Below, in pieces: positions 34,772 through 46,818 of a stretch of 64,000 bases of DNA (position 1 is its first letter; each line of letters starts with the position of its first letter). Source of the DNA: Daucus carota subsp. sativus (taxonomy: Eukaryota; Streptophyta; Magnoliopsida; Apiales; Apiaceae). Location: NCBI RefSeq assembly GCF_001625215.2, contig NC_030384.2, forward strand, positions 42,132,390 through 42,196,389, written 5' to 3'. A program made the position numbers and the translations under genes. The notes under the pieces are model-generated. The model was not told the origin of the DNA. It did not search any database and saw only the letters and a program-made list of their open reading frames with translations.

Positions 34772-34977
34772 TATAAACAATCCCCATACCCATTCCACGC
34801 TGGCAGATCCAAACCAATCAGAAGGCCTAGTTAAGAAGGCCGTGTTTGCTTACTCTACACTCACACACACTGTATACTATACCACAACTACAAAAGAAAG
34901 CGAAGCTAAAACCCCATAATCTCATTCATTTTGATCACTCACTCACACCCTTCACACCCGGTGGCAAATTCGTAAAT

Positions 34978-37900
34978 ATGAAGACGTGGACCGTCCCGTC
35001 CGTTGTGTTCCTTCTGTGCCTTCTCTTTCTTCTCCCAGATCAAGGTATTTTCATATGACACATCTTTGATTTTACAATATTGCATGATTTATGCTCTATT
35101 TTTACAGCTTTTAGTGATCTGTATGGTAATATATATTTTTATTTGTTCGATTTGATATCGTTGTGATTATTGTTGTATATGTGTTGTAATTTATACTTGT
35201 GATTATTGTTGTATATGTGTTGTAATTTATACTCTCCATGTTCGTAATTAGAGTCATTACTATACGTGATTTTGATGCTGAAATTTAGAACTAATTTTGT
35301 GTTTAGTTATCGAAAATAAATTAATCGAGTAAAGAACAAAAGTACAAAACTATGCGTAGAGATAGTTTACCGATTATATAAATGTGTTCTGTTTCGAGGT
35401 GAGAGAATGGAGAGGATGATGCGATGTGAGTGAGATTATGTTTGATTTTTGGTGATGTTTACGTAGGGAGGAAGTTACATGCTAGCGCTGAAGGTGATTC
35501 AGAGGAGTTGGTGGATCCGCCGAAGGTTGAAGATAGATTAGGCGCGGTGCCTCATGGTTTATCCACTGATTCTGATGTCGCGAAGAGGTTTGTGAGTAAT
35601 GAATGGGATTGATGATGTTTATGTGCACTCTGATTTGGATTAGTGGGCTTACTCTTGGATTTGTCTTGTTTCAGGGAGGCTGAATCAATGTCGAGGAAAA
35701 CACTCCGCAGTAATGCGGAGAGGTTTGAGTTTCAGGCTGAGGTTTCTCGGCTTATGGACATTATTATCAATTCCCTATATAGTAACAAAGATATTTTCTT
35801 AAGGGAGTTGATTTCCAATGCCTCTGATGTAAGCGTTTTACCTCTTGGTTATATGAATTTCGCAGTTGTAATAACTTATGTGATGGGATTATGTTTTGAC
35901 ATATGAATAATAAAATTTCAGGCACTGGATAAGATTAGATTCCTTTCACTCACTGATAAGGAGGTACTGGGTGAAGGTGATACTTCCAAGCTTGACATCC
36001 AGGTAGGTCTTTTGTGCTGTTTTTTTACTTGGTTATTTCTAAAGTTATAACAAGTATATGTGTAGAGCTTATTATGTGTATGATATGGTTTCCGTAGATT
36101 AAGTTGGACAAAGAAAAGAAAATACTTTCAATTCGTGACAGAGGTATAGGTATGACAAAGGAAGATTTGATAAAGAACTTGGGAACCATAGCTAAATCTG
36201 GAACTTCAGGTAATGCAAGTGCTAACGTCTGACTCATAGAATGAACATGCTCTACTTATATTGCTTTTATGTATGAGTGAACATGCTCTACTTATATTGC
36301 TTTTATGTTAAAACAGTGAACTAACTGTTTTTGTTTTTGTGTGTTTTAGCTTTTGTGGAGAAAATGCAGACAGGCGGTGACCTTAATTTGATTGGGCAGT
36401 TTGGTGTCGGCTTTTACTCAGTTTATCTTGTTGCAGACTACGTAGAAGTCATTAGCAAGCACAATGATGACAAACAGTATGATTTCGGGATCTTTACCGG
36501 ATTCTAGTTATCATACTTGTCTTTACCTTGGATGCTTATGCTACTCTCTTTTCTGCAGGTATGTATGGGAGTCGAAGGCTGATGGAGCATTTGCTATTTC
36601 AGAGGACACATGGAATGAACCACTAGGGCGTGGAACTGAAATCAGATTGCACCTGAGAGAGGAAGCTGGGGAATACTTGGAAGAATCCAAGTTAAAGGTG
36701 TGTATTCTTCTCTATAACTGTTTTATTTGTTGCGAATACTTGCTCATGAGAGAAGATCTGTACTAGTTTTATGTGGCTACAAAGTTTCATTGACTCTTGG
36801 AGTTTGAGTGTTGCGATTTGGCATAGATATAAGCAGCATAATATGACATGAAAGCTGAATTGCTAAACATTTTAGTCAAATAATCACAAAGTCCTTGTTG
36901 GTTTTTGTTCATTTGTGAACCAGCCATTCTTCCCTTTGAGTACCTTTCACAAGCACAAGTTATTAGAAAGGTATATATAATCAAGCACAGTAGATACACA
37001 TTTAAGTTTCAAAAAATGGTTGCAATCTTCTGTAGTTGTATTTCTGTTTCCTTCAATCATTAACAAGAATAAAAGGCGAGAAAACTTACTCTTGGTGTAT
37101 GACACTATAATTGAAAATGAAACCTAGAGTAATGTGTGAATAATTTGTTGACTTACTCACCCTTTCAGTTAAATACTGCAATGTCAAAACCTTGTTATAA
37201 TGCATGCTACCTGATTCACATATCTTCAAATGCATGATTGTGTTATTTATGCAGCGACTGTGTAGGTCATATATATTCAATTTTCTCCTGTGATAATGAG
37301 CATATATGTGTGTGTGTGTGTGTGTTGTTTGTATTGTTAATACCTTAAAAGTTTCATTAGGCAGTTCTATATAGCTGATTATGTATGTTAATGAGTACAG
37401 TGTTGGACATCTAACTGTATGTATTTCTCTGTAACAATATGTATCAAACATGTGTGCTTTGCGTTTCAACTTGAATTGCTGCAAATTGAGGAAAACGTTC
37501 CTTTAAATTGTTAAGTCTGAGCACACAGTGGAAGGCCCTACTTAATGATAGTTGACTGGGATCTGATTCAGGAATTGGTAAAGAAGTACTCTGAGTTTAT
37601 AAATTTCCCAATTTTTCTTTGGGCGAGCAAAGAGGTAGACGTAGAAGTTCCTGCTGATGAAGATGATTCTAGTGACGATGATGAGAAATGTAGGTCCACC
37701 TGGCATTAGTGTATCATTTAGATATTTTATAATTGTGAACAGCTTGTTCTTAATGTTATCATATTGTTTCCTTCCTGTGTACAGCTGAAACCTCTTCGGA
37801 TGATGATGGAGATGATGATGATTCTGAAAAAGGGGAGGAATCAGATGATGAAAAAAAACCGAAGACCAAGACAGTCAAAGAAACAACTTATGAGTGGGAA

Positions 37901-40196
37901 CTCTTGAATGATGTGAAAGCTATATGGTTACGAAGCCCCAAGGAGGTGACAGATGAGGAGTATGTAAAATTCTACAAATCCCTTGCAAAGGTAAGCTATC
38001 TCTTGTGTGTGCAAAGAGGTCAACTCCTTAAATTGTTTTAGCTTTTTCGTTGTTTGACACAGATTTTTGTTTCCAGGACTTTAGTGATGAGAAGCCTTTA
38101 ACATGGAGTCACTTTAATGCTGAAGGAGATGTTGAGTTTAAGGCTGTACTTTTTGTACCTCCAAAAGCTCCTCATGATTTGTACGAGAGTTACTATAATG
38201 CCAATAAGTCTAACCTGAAGCTTTATGTCAGACGGGTTTTCATCTCTGATGAATTTGATGAGCTTTTGCCTAAATATCTGAATTTTTTGAAGGTAAAACT
38301 TAGGTCTCTCAGGTTCTCCAATCATTCTTGGTATCTTAGCGACATGTGACCTCTGGCTGAGTTATTGATATAATTCTTTCTGATCAGGGTCTTGTTGATT
38401 CTGATACCTTGCCTCTAAATGTCTCAAGAGAAATGCTTCAGCAGCATAGCAGTTTAAAGACCATAAAGAAAAAGCTCATTAGGAAGGCCCTTGATATGAT
38501 TCGTAAGATTGCTGATGAAGATCCTGATGAATCTAATGACAAAGAGAAGAATGGTATGGGAATATTGAAGTTTTAATGATTTTATAAACTATAAAAGTCA
38601 GAAGTGACTTTTTTATAATATTGTTAGCTGTAGTTCTGCATCTTATAATTTGTATGTTTGTTAGGTGTTTGAAGTATCCTTTTTAGTTTTTATTGTCATT
38701 CAGTTAATACTGGTTCTGCCTTTCCACTCCCTTTTTTTTTCAAAGTAATTATTATGGTGCAGATGTTGAGGAATCCAACGAAAACAACGAGAAGAAAGGC
38801 CAATATACAAAGTTTTGGAATGAGTTCGGCAAATCAATAAAACTTGGAATAATTGAGGATGCAGCAAACAGAAACCGCCTTGCCAAACTTCTTCGCTTTG
38901 AGAGGTATATGTGTTGTAGTTTGTATGGATCTCCAAAGCCGTTGCATTTTAGAATTATGCCTAATTGTAAATTTATTGCTGCCTGCAGCACAAAGTCGAA
39001 TGGGAAACTAACTTCACTTGATCAGTACATTAAACGAATGAAATCTGGCCAGAAGGATATCTTCTACCTAACAGGATTGAGCAAGGAACAGTTGGAGAAA
39101 TCCCCGTTCTTGGAGAGACTGATTAAGAAAAATTATGAGGTCAGTTTGTGTTCATATCTTGTCACAGTATTAATCTTTTTTTGACTTGTGTTTCTAAATT
39201 GCCTCTCTCCGGGACCGTCTGTGCCTCAGTAGAAATGTGCATTTTCTGATCTTTGATTTCCTATCTTGCAGGTTATTTTCTTTACGGATCCCGTAGATGA
39301 ATACCTCATGCAATACCTAATGGATTATGAAGACAAGAAGTTCCAGAATGTGTCTAAGGAGGGTTTAAAACTTGGAAAGGATTCCAAAGTGAAGGAACTG
39401 AAGGAGGCTTTTAAGGAATTGACCAAATGGTGGAAGGGCATACTTGCTAGCGAGAATGTGGATGATGTGAAAATAAGCAACCGTCTGGCTGACAGTCCTT
39501 GTGTAGTTGTAACATCAAAATATGGTTGGAGCTCGAATATGGAAAGAATCATGCAGTCTCAAACTCTAGCAGATGCAAACAAGCAAGCATACATGCGTGG
39601 CAAAAGGGTTCTTGAAATTAACCCGAGGCACCCAATCATCAAGGAGCTTCAGGCAAGAGTTGCGAAGGACCCTAAGGTAACCTTTTTTTCTTTTGGGTTG
39701 GATTAATTACAAGAAATTTAAGTATTAATGCACACTTTTGTCTCGAATGGAACTTGAACCACTCAGATCCCTTGCTACCAAGGGTGCGGGTAACCTTGTT
39801 AAGTCCCCTTTTGACGACTAATTAAAGTTTGTGGATATATTTATTCAAGTTTAAGAGGGAAAAGGCTCTGTTATATTATTTTCAATAATCTCATTCCAAA
39901 CTTATTCTGGATCACTGCTGTACTTGCAATAAGCTTTGTACTTTTAACTTCAGGATACGAGCGTAAAGCAGACAGCTGAGCTCGTGTACCAAACAGCATT
40001 GATGGAGAGTGGCTTTGTTCTCAGTGACCCCAAGGATTTTGCATCCCGCATATATGGCTCTGTGAAGAACAGTCTTAAAATTAGTCCTGATGCTATGCCA
40101 GAGGAGGAGGAGGAGGTTGAGGAAACCAAAGCTGAGTCTAGTGTGCAAGATGATAGTGCCAAAGAGGATGACAAAGATGTCAAGGATGAGTTGTAG
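34978..40196 (+). CDS. HSP90-7: Endoplasmin / GRP94 (ER-resident HSP90, SHEPHERD type)
   Basis: Fifteen exons: 34978-35044, 35467-35587, 35675-35828, 35922-36002, 36098-36209, 36350-36476, 36559-36697, 37572-37689, 37785-37990, 38077-38292, 38388-38553, 38763-38904, 38989-39139, 39272-39676, 39954-40196. All GT-AG with consistent phase; 2448 bp, 815 aa, close to the usual plant length (about 820). An ATP-dependent chaperone of the ER lumen, needed for folding of receptors such as CLAVATA-type proteins. Seen: signal peptide [23 protein letters not shown] ATPase motifs ([18 protein letters not shown] split by intron 3, [26 protein letters not shown]); acidic linker rich in D/E between the N and middle domains; middle domain [13 protein letters not shown]-terminal dimerisation region; and the ER-retrieval end KDEL. 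The ERSE upstream fits stress induction. No anomaly found. Confidence 0.97.
37303..37326. repeat. TG microsatellite in GRP94 intron 7
   Basis: Uninterrupted run of about ten TG units after an 'atatatg' stretch. Likely length-polymorphic. Confidence 0.85.
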
Positions 40197-41341
40197 ACTG
40201 CTGCATCTTTGTACTATCTATCGTAATCAGAATTCTGCCTTTTGTTTACGTTCCCTCTTAGTCCTTCAAATAGAGTACCCCCAAAAAGTTGCAGTACATG
40301 CAAGCTCGATGTGAGGTTATGGAGAAGATGGATGATTTTAGAGTATTAAATTAGTTGATAGGTTTCTGTTTCCTAACTTCCAGATAATTATGTTTTGTAT
40401 TGAAGATCATCTGACTTGTTACTTGTTATATAAAATTGTGGCCATTTTTGTAGTCTGTAGAATTTTTAGTTTATGTGTGTGTGTTGGAACATTGTCTGTT
40501 CACTGGCAATTTAACAGATATGGCAAAGGAATATTATTTCAAATGATATGGCAGCATTCGCTATGATACTTGATACAAGATCCCCATGCAGTACTCAAAA
40601 GAGAGAGAAGTACCAAGCAGTAGAGAACGAGACTAATACTATAGCAGATGACATTGATAAAGTTCTGATTCGTGAAATTACAATACAAGAGCATTGTTCT
40701 TTCTTTGTGTGGGGAGCTGGAACCTAAACTAGACAAGCCTTATTCTATGGCTAAATGATGCCATTGCACATTTCGACGCATCCAGATGTGTTGTACTAGT
40801 TGGGGACTTGGAGCACAACCACCGCACAGCCAAGGCTTTTGATCGCAACCGACCATGATAATAATACATAAAAACAGGATCATTAAACAATGGAGGGCCT
40901 GCAGATGCAGGAGCCCTCAAATTTAGATAGGGAAAGATCCGATTCTTTCCCAACAAAGCAAACTAAACTAGTCTCTAATCTTTTTCAGAACATGGGGGGT
41001 TGGTGCCAAGGCCTTTTCCTTTTAATGTAGACAAATATTACCAGGTGTCGCCGTGTCGGTCACTGCTGATGCTTCTCCAGTCATGTAGAGCTGGATCATT
41101 CATATGTGTATGCGTAAAGTTAAGGTGTACTGTGTAGCATTCCTGTCAAAAAGAAACAAAAAAAATTATTACATTTGACTTTAAAATTGAAGTTACCATT
41201 TAGAGGCCTTCCTCGTAGCCCCGTAGTCTTTCCCATATATGGTGATTCTGTAAAGACACACCATATGTATACTTGGAATCCTTTCTTTAGATCAATCTGT
41301 TTGTGGTGAACAGAAAAGATATGTGTAAAGTTGGTTTGTTA
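40197..41341. other. GRP94 3' UTR and intergenic region
   Basis: Probable 3' UTR to about 40440. From 40530 to 41140 the sequence is less AT-rich and holds a minus-strand ORF (40729-40956) without recognisable features; it could be part of a non-coding transcript but I cannot support a gene. Confidence 0.45.
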
Positions 41342-41723
41342 GAGCATCTCCAAGAGACTCTTCATTTAGGCTCCTAACTTGAGATTTGAGGAGGGAGAGG
41401 ACAAATGTTGCTCCAAGAGACTCTTAAGTGGCTCTTAAATCACTAAGAGCCTCTTGTTTCTCTCTCCTCTCTCCTCAAAGTTAAGAGCCACCACATGGCT
41501 CCTAACTTATTTTTTCACATAAAAAAATCCTTCCCTCCAATTCACCTCCATCTTTCCCTCTCTTTTGTTATAGTGGAGCCCAATATATGAATAAAATATG
41601 AAATAGAGAAGAGATGTAGAGAGTATTGTTGGAGTTTACACTCTTAACTTTGTCCTAAATTACTAAGAGCCACATTTTTTATATTATATTTAGGAACCAA
41701 CAAGAAGGCTCTTGGAGATGCTC
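41342..41723. mobile_element. PIF/Harbinger-like (Tourist-type) MITE, TTA duplication
   Basis: Perfect 15-bp terminal inverted repeats GAGCATCTCCAAGAG / CTCTTGGAGATGCTC bounded by TTA duplications (41339-41341 and 41724-41726). 382 bp, no ORF. The 3-bp TTA duplication is diagnostic for the PIF/Harbinger group. Confidence 0.9.
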
Positions 41724-41726
41724 TTA

Positions 41727-42810
41727 GTTAGTAATGCATTGCATGTGTCTTTAAAGTTTAAAGAAGTAAAGTTTGGTGAGTCACATGAATGCATCTTCAG
41801 TATATTGATCTTGGATTCTCACTCACAACCGAACCGCTTAAACGCTTGTTAGGTTCTTTTTCAATCAACTAATTTAATATGCTTATATATCCAAAATAAT
41901 TAATCTGATATAGTTAAGAAATTGTATTCCATGTAAATTAATAGCCACATTTCAGTCGCTTTAACGAAATATTTGCTTATAAATAAAAACTGTGAAGTAA
42001 ATTCTTGAATTATGCGAAAAGAAAGCCCCCATTCAGTCGGCAGAAGCTTGGTTCAGACTTCAGAAGCTTGGGTAGATCTTCAAAAGAACTAAATTCATGC
42101 AATTTAAACAAAATTTGATTCTCTAACAAAAAATTGGTGTTTATTGTATGTGCTTTATGACTAGCATATCTGAGGATAATGTTACACCATAATTTTGAAT
42201 CAAAACAGGCTTATTTTAATGGGGACCTGTCCATGATAATGTGGCTCAGTTTCGAAGTTAATTTATGTTACACGCTGATACGAGTCTGGAGAAAGATAAA
42301 TAATGTTCAAGCTTATTTGAATTTATAATTTCATTGAAAAAGATAGGATTATACTATGTTATCTGTATCATGATTCGTGGCGGACACTATATATTTTCCT
42401 GTAAATTTTGGAACTATTCTAACTACCAATCTTCTATTTCCAGTAAAAAGTAACCACAAAAAAGAAAAAAATAAAGAACTTCCACCGAATCAGTTTAATA
42501 TTTCCAGAAGACACCATTCATTCTTTTCATTAAAGCAGAGCTTTACATTTCATCACCAGCTAATTATATGCAGTAACAACTTCTGATAGGAAGAATGTAG
42601 ATGTTATTTTTGGGTGTTAATTAGATATATCGCATTCGAGATTATTACAGAAGAAATATATTAGGAACTCGAATTCACAGATGTTGATTTAATCATATCA
42701 AAGAATTATCTACAATTTACAGATCGCCTCTGTCTTTACAAACTTGAGATCATACGGTTTACATCAGCATTTAAAATCATGCCAACCGTTGATGTGCACA
42801 AACAAATTAA
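41727..42810. other. Intergenic region
   Basis: AT-rich; no gene seen. The part next to 42811 is probably the 3' UTR of the thaumatin-like gene. Confidence 0.5.
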
Positions 42811-43925
42811 TCAAAACATGGAGATAAAAAGGAAAAAGCTGGCTAGGGAAGTAAATAACGTAAATTGCATGGCTAAATTTGAATTAGTCCTCGATGAATC
42901 TCCGATGGAAAAATCAGGAAACCATGAACTGCCTGGAGTTTCTTGTGACCCTGAACCCGAACCCGACCCCGAACCAGCTGACGTTGTTCCTGTATTCATT
43001 GGCATTGTCGATGAATCTCTCGAAGATTTCCGACTGCAAAAACAAAACCGCTTCAGAAAAACTCCTAGTAACGTTACTTCAAAATGCATCGTATATACAT
43101 TAAAAAGTTTTCGGGAGAAGTTAGATTGTAACTGTACGAGCTTATTTCTACATACCTAGGCGAAGAAGGGCAGAATGTGATGATATAATCCGCTCCCGTA
43201 CACGTAAAAGTACTCGTAGCATCGTCATAAGCATAGCTATAAGACCTCGGACACGCCGACTTGAAGATCTGCGAGTACACGGACGGCTTACAAGTGTCCG
43301 GAGAACCATACTCGCCACTGCAACAATACTCCGGGCTCCCAAACGCCTCACAAGCACTCTTGCACGCTTGTCCATCCCCGTCTTTCAGCTCATTCGGACA
43401 CAACCGGTTCAGATCAGTTATGCAACCGGTTGATCCACAAGCACCTGAACCGCCACTGGCCTCAATAATCATCGCCAAATTGTAGCCATCTACTAGGCTA
43501 ACATCGTAAAAGTCCTGAGTACTTGGGCCAGAATCCGAGCCTATTGTGAACTCAGCTAGAGTCGCGGGAGGGTTCGCTCCTGCGCCATTGCACTCCATCT
43601 GGTTCGATCCGCAGTCGCCTGTTTTGCAGGTTCCTTGGCCCGTGTTCGCGTCGAAAGTGCAGTCGGTTCGGCCCCAAAACCGGCCGGACCAGCCTGGTGG
43701 AGCCTGGAATGTTCGAGAATCGCCCGGTGTGAGCTGGAACCCGGTGCTGTCTAGCTTCGCGGTACCTGCATTGGCTAATATTCCGGGCCATACATTATAG
43801 TTGCACTTGTTTATCAAAGTAAATGTAGCTGCTGATACAACATTCGACCAGTTTGCCACATAAAAAACTAAAAGGATGAAATAAAGAACATGAGTACTAC
43901 AAGGTTTCAATAAAACTCGATCCAT
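42811..43925 (-). CDS. Thaumatin-like protein (PR-5 family) with GPI-anchor exon
   Basis: Two exons: 43156-43925 and 42811-43033, intron donor GTATGT and acceptor TTTTTGCAG, phase 2; 330 aa. Start at 43925 (MDRVLLKPC) is preferred over the longer open frame because it puts the hydrophobic signal peptide (FILLVFYVANWSNVVSA) at the N-terminus. The mature domain begins ATFTLINKC and has all 16 conserved cysteines of the thaumatin fold, the REDDD-cleft region (FYDVSLVDGYNLAM) and the end YIITFCPSS. Exon 2 adds a Gly/Ser-rich linker and a hydrophobic tail (MQFTLFTSLASFFLFISMF) after a small-residue site (DSSRTNSN), the layout of a GPI-anchor signal. So the protein is likely held at the outer plasma membrane or wall. 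If the intron were retained the frame would end 31 residues after the 16th cysteine without an anchor. PR-5 members act in defence and wall biology; this one's target is unknown. Confidence 0.88.
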
Positions 43926-44083
43926 CGAAAACAAATTAAAACAAAAAATGGTGGTTTTCTTGAAACTGAAGAAGGATAGAAGTTGCTGAGGAATGATGTT
44001 TGGTGGGAGAAAATGAGAGATTGGTGAGGGATATTGAGGTGGATAGTACACCCAAAACTACCTGTAAAACAACAAGTAGCTAG

Positions 44084-44094
44084 CTTTTTATATA
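44084..44094 (-). promoter_or_regulatory. TATA box of thaumatin-like gene
   Basis: TATATAAAAAG on the minus strand, about 160 bp upstream of the chosen ATG, consistent with a leader of about 130 bp. Confidence 0.6.
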
Positions 44095-45456
44095 GTGCTA
44101 AGTTGTTTTCAAGGACAAGCTCAAGTGGAAGAAGAATTAAGGGGATTTGTATGTCATGCTCACCGCTGATGAGTATCTAATTACCTTATTTTATTGCAAG
44201 AAAAGTGAGAAGGTATCTGCTAATTTTATATATCTTAATTCATACACACATGAATTAAACTGCTGTCGGTTTTTTAATTATAATCATTAGCATTTTGTAT
44301 GTAGCTTGTCTGCCAATTTTTAAGGTTAACGTGATGAATCACTGTCGCTTTCCCCAGTGAAAAATTATTAAGAGTAATAATTATGATAATTGTATGCAAT
44401 AATATGCGAACAGTTATAATATCTGGCTCACATGCATCCCTATTTTTGTAACATTGTGTTGGGAGAATTTGCATATTATGTCGATTTGTAAATTTAAAAA
44501 ATGATCACGTTGAACAAAATGATCAGTTGGGCTCAACTTGTTACATAATTATAAATATCTTAATTTAATAAATATCAATGATATTATTTCGACAACTATA
44601 TTTTTTTCAGATGAGGAAATTAATATTATTAACTTACATAATTTACATTAGTTAGTTATCCTTAAGTTGTATTAACTATTAGTCATATATAAACATTCTA
44701 TTTTATATATATTCTTTTTTATCATTCTTTGTATTCTGATCATATATTTTTTTTGAAATTTCAGAATAATATTTTTTTTGAAATTATTAATAGATTTATT
44801 TAGAGCTAAGTACACGTTATGGACCGTAATTTATAATTATTTAAAAAGTCCAACATTCAATTGATAAATTTATAACTTTACCTATTTAATTGATTGAAAA
44901 ACTATAATTACATATATTTGAGTAATAATCTAATAAATTTACGCGCTCAACTTATAGAACTTGACAAATTCACGCACTAAAAATGTTAATTTACCCGACT
45001 GAACTCTCGCCGACAAACGACGAACATGGATACATCATAATACTTGACTGTATTAGTTTTTAATCTTAAAGTTGATATAAAGACAATTAGTTTGAGGATA
45101 TGATTTAAAATTAATATTATGGGAAAGCAAATTGATCGGTAGAGACTAGAGAGTCTAGAGACGTAAAGTTGGTGGCATGCATGCATGGTTGACCATGTAG
45201 AAATACTATGCCTAAAATTAATGACGTGCAAAGTAGCCATGTCTACGCAGCAAAGCAACTTACTACTCATTCATGTGAGCCCATCTTACACGTACGTCCA
45301 TGCATGTTTATCTCTTTCCCATATTTAACTCTCTCTAGCTCATTTCAGATGTATGTAAATAGCTTGTAATTGTATCTGATTAATCTATGTTATTTGTACT
45401 AAATAAATTCTTATTATATAAAATAAGAGAAAAAGAACTTTTAAGAGAGATCTTAA
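44095..45456. other. Promoter flank and AT-rich intergenic DNA
   Basis: No gene seen. The first few hundred bases upstream of 44095 are the probable promoter of the thaumatin-like gene; 44480-44980 is very AT-rich. Confidence 0.5.
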
Positions 45457-45778
45457 GAGCAACTCCAATGGAGTGTCAAAAAGAGTGTTAAAGTGTCATA
45501 TGTCATGATGTGGCATGACATTCTTGTTGGCTCTATTAGAGTGGAATGAGTACCAAGCAAATTTGTCAACTTTTGATGCCCTTCTAAAAGGGGAAAAAAT
45601 GGTATAAATCACCCTAAAGTCATTTAGTTTCTTATGTACAAATATGTGGCAATTTTGGGTGTCAAACATTGGAGCAAATTTTTATGTAAAAGTTACCGAA
45701 AGAGAGAGAAAATAAAACAATAATATTTTTTATGATTTATCATTTTAAACAATTTTAGTTAGCACCATGGAGATGCTA
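45457..45778. mobile_element. PIF/Harbinger-like MITE, TAA duplication
   Basis: Terminal repeats GAGCAACTCCA / TAGCATCTCCA with TAA at 45454-45456 and 45779-45781. About 322 bp, AT-rich inside, no ORF. Ends resemble those of the 41342-41723 element (GAGCATCTCCA), so the two families are related. Confidence 0.65.
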
Positions 45779-45781
45779 TAA

Positions 45782-46425
45782 TTAGCTGAAACTTCTATTA
45801 GAATCTTAAATTCATAATATTTACGAGACTGATTTACGAGAACCGGAACCTCAGATTGTTGGTGGTTTTCAACTTTTTACTGTTCTGAAAGTTGTAGTCG
45901 TCAATTTTCACCCTGTGCACAACAAGTTGAGCGTTTTCTGTTATGCAAAGAAGATAAGATTGATGATGATGAAAATGCAAAACCTTTTTCTGAAATGAAA
46001 GCTACTGGTCCCTAATGTTAAAGGAAACTTGTTTTTACTAAAGATGAATGTAGTTAATCAATCTAAACATTAGACGTTTCAATGGACTAATTCAGCAATT
46101 AAATTTGGAACGTGCATGGAACATGTTATCTGTCGTGTAAAGAGCGCATCAAATCCTATCTTTTCCTTGTACTACAGATTCTCCCTGTTTGTATACATAT
46201 ATGCGTTGTTGTGTCTATATGTGGTGTATGCTCACAGATGCCACGTTCGTAGAAGTGATGTGCATATGCAGCTGAATCACACCGATATTTTACTCCTAAT
46301 AAAACGGGACAAAACTAAGCATATTAATTAATAACTTCGTTGTAGTGAAATAATATGTATTTCAAAAGCCGATACTTCCTTCCCTTGGTTCATTTTTTAT
46401 TTTTCTCTTTACTATTTAATATATA
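45782..46425. other. Intergenic region
   Basis: No supported gene. 'tacttccttcccttggtt' at about 46373 looks like a truncated MITE end. Confidence 0.45.
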
Positions 46426-46818
46426 CTAGCCTTTAACCCGTGCGAAGCACGGGCGGGTATAGAATTCGTAATTTATTAATTATAATTTATATTTTAACAT
46501 CAACTTATTAGGATTTTAGTATTAATGAATTAGATTTTAACCAGATTATATTTACCAACTTATTACATTTTTTGGAGTTTATTATAATATAATATATAAA
46601 CAATATATAAATTATATTTAAAAGAATAATGGTGGAGTTTTTTTATCTTGTATTACATCACAAGTGTTTGTAATTTGAATGGTATAAAACTCTTTAATAT
46701 TGTAAGAGTAAGAGAAGTCTACACGCGACAGACTTGTAGTTATAAAGGAGATGACCAAACCAAAATTTTGTACGACTACAAATTAAACCTATGTTGCCTT
46801 ATTATATTATAGTATAGA
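46426..46818 (-). mobile_element. Non-autonomous Helitron
   Basis: On the minus strand: 5' end A/TCTATACTATAATA; 3' end with a perfect hairpin CCCGTGC-TTC-GCACGGG (46437-46453), a short spacer, then CTAG and T in the flank. These are the defining Helitron ends (5' TC, 3' hairpin plus CTRR, insertion between A and T, no target duplication). 393 bp, no ORF. Confidence 0.8.

Noticed and set aside
39735-39810. B-box-like 'ggttcaagttcc' on the minus strand in GRP94 intron 14, possible SINE or tRNA relic
   Set aside because: No foldable tRNA and no element ends; too short to call.
40729-40956. 75-aa minus-strand ORF downstream of GRP94
   Set aside because: No recognisable domain or clear promoter; could be part of a non-coding transcript but cannot be supported.
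43926-44051. 42-residue N-terminal extension of the thaumatin-like ORF
   Set aside because: It would bury the signal peptide; it reads as 5' leader sequence downstream of the TATA box.
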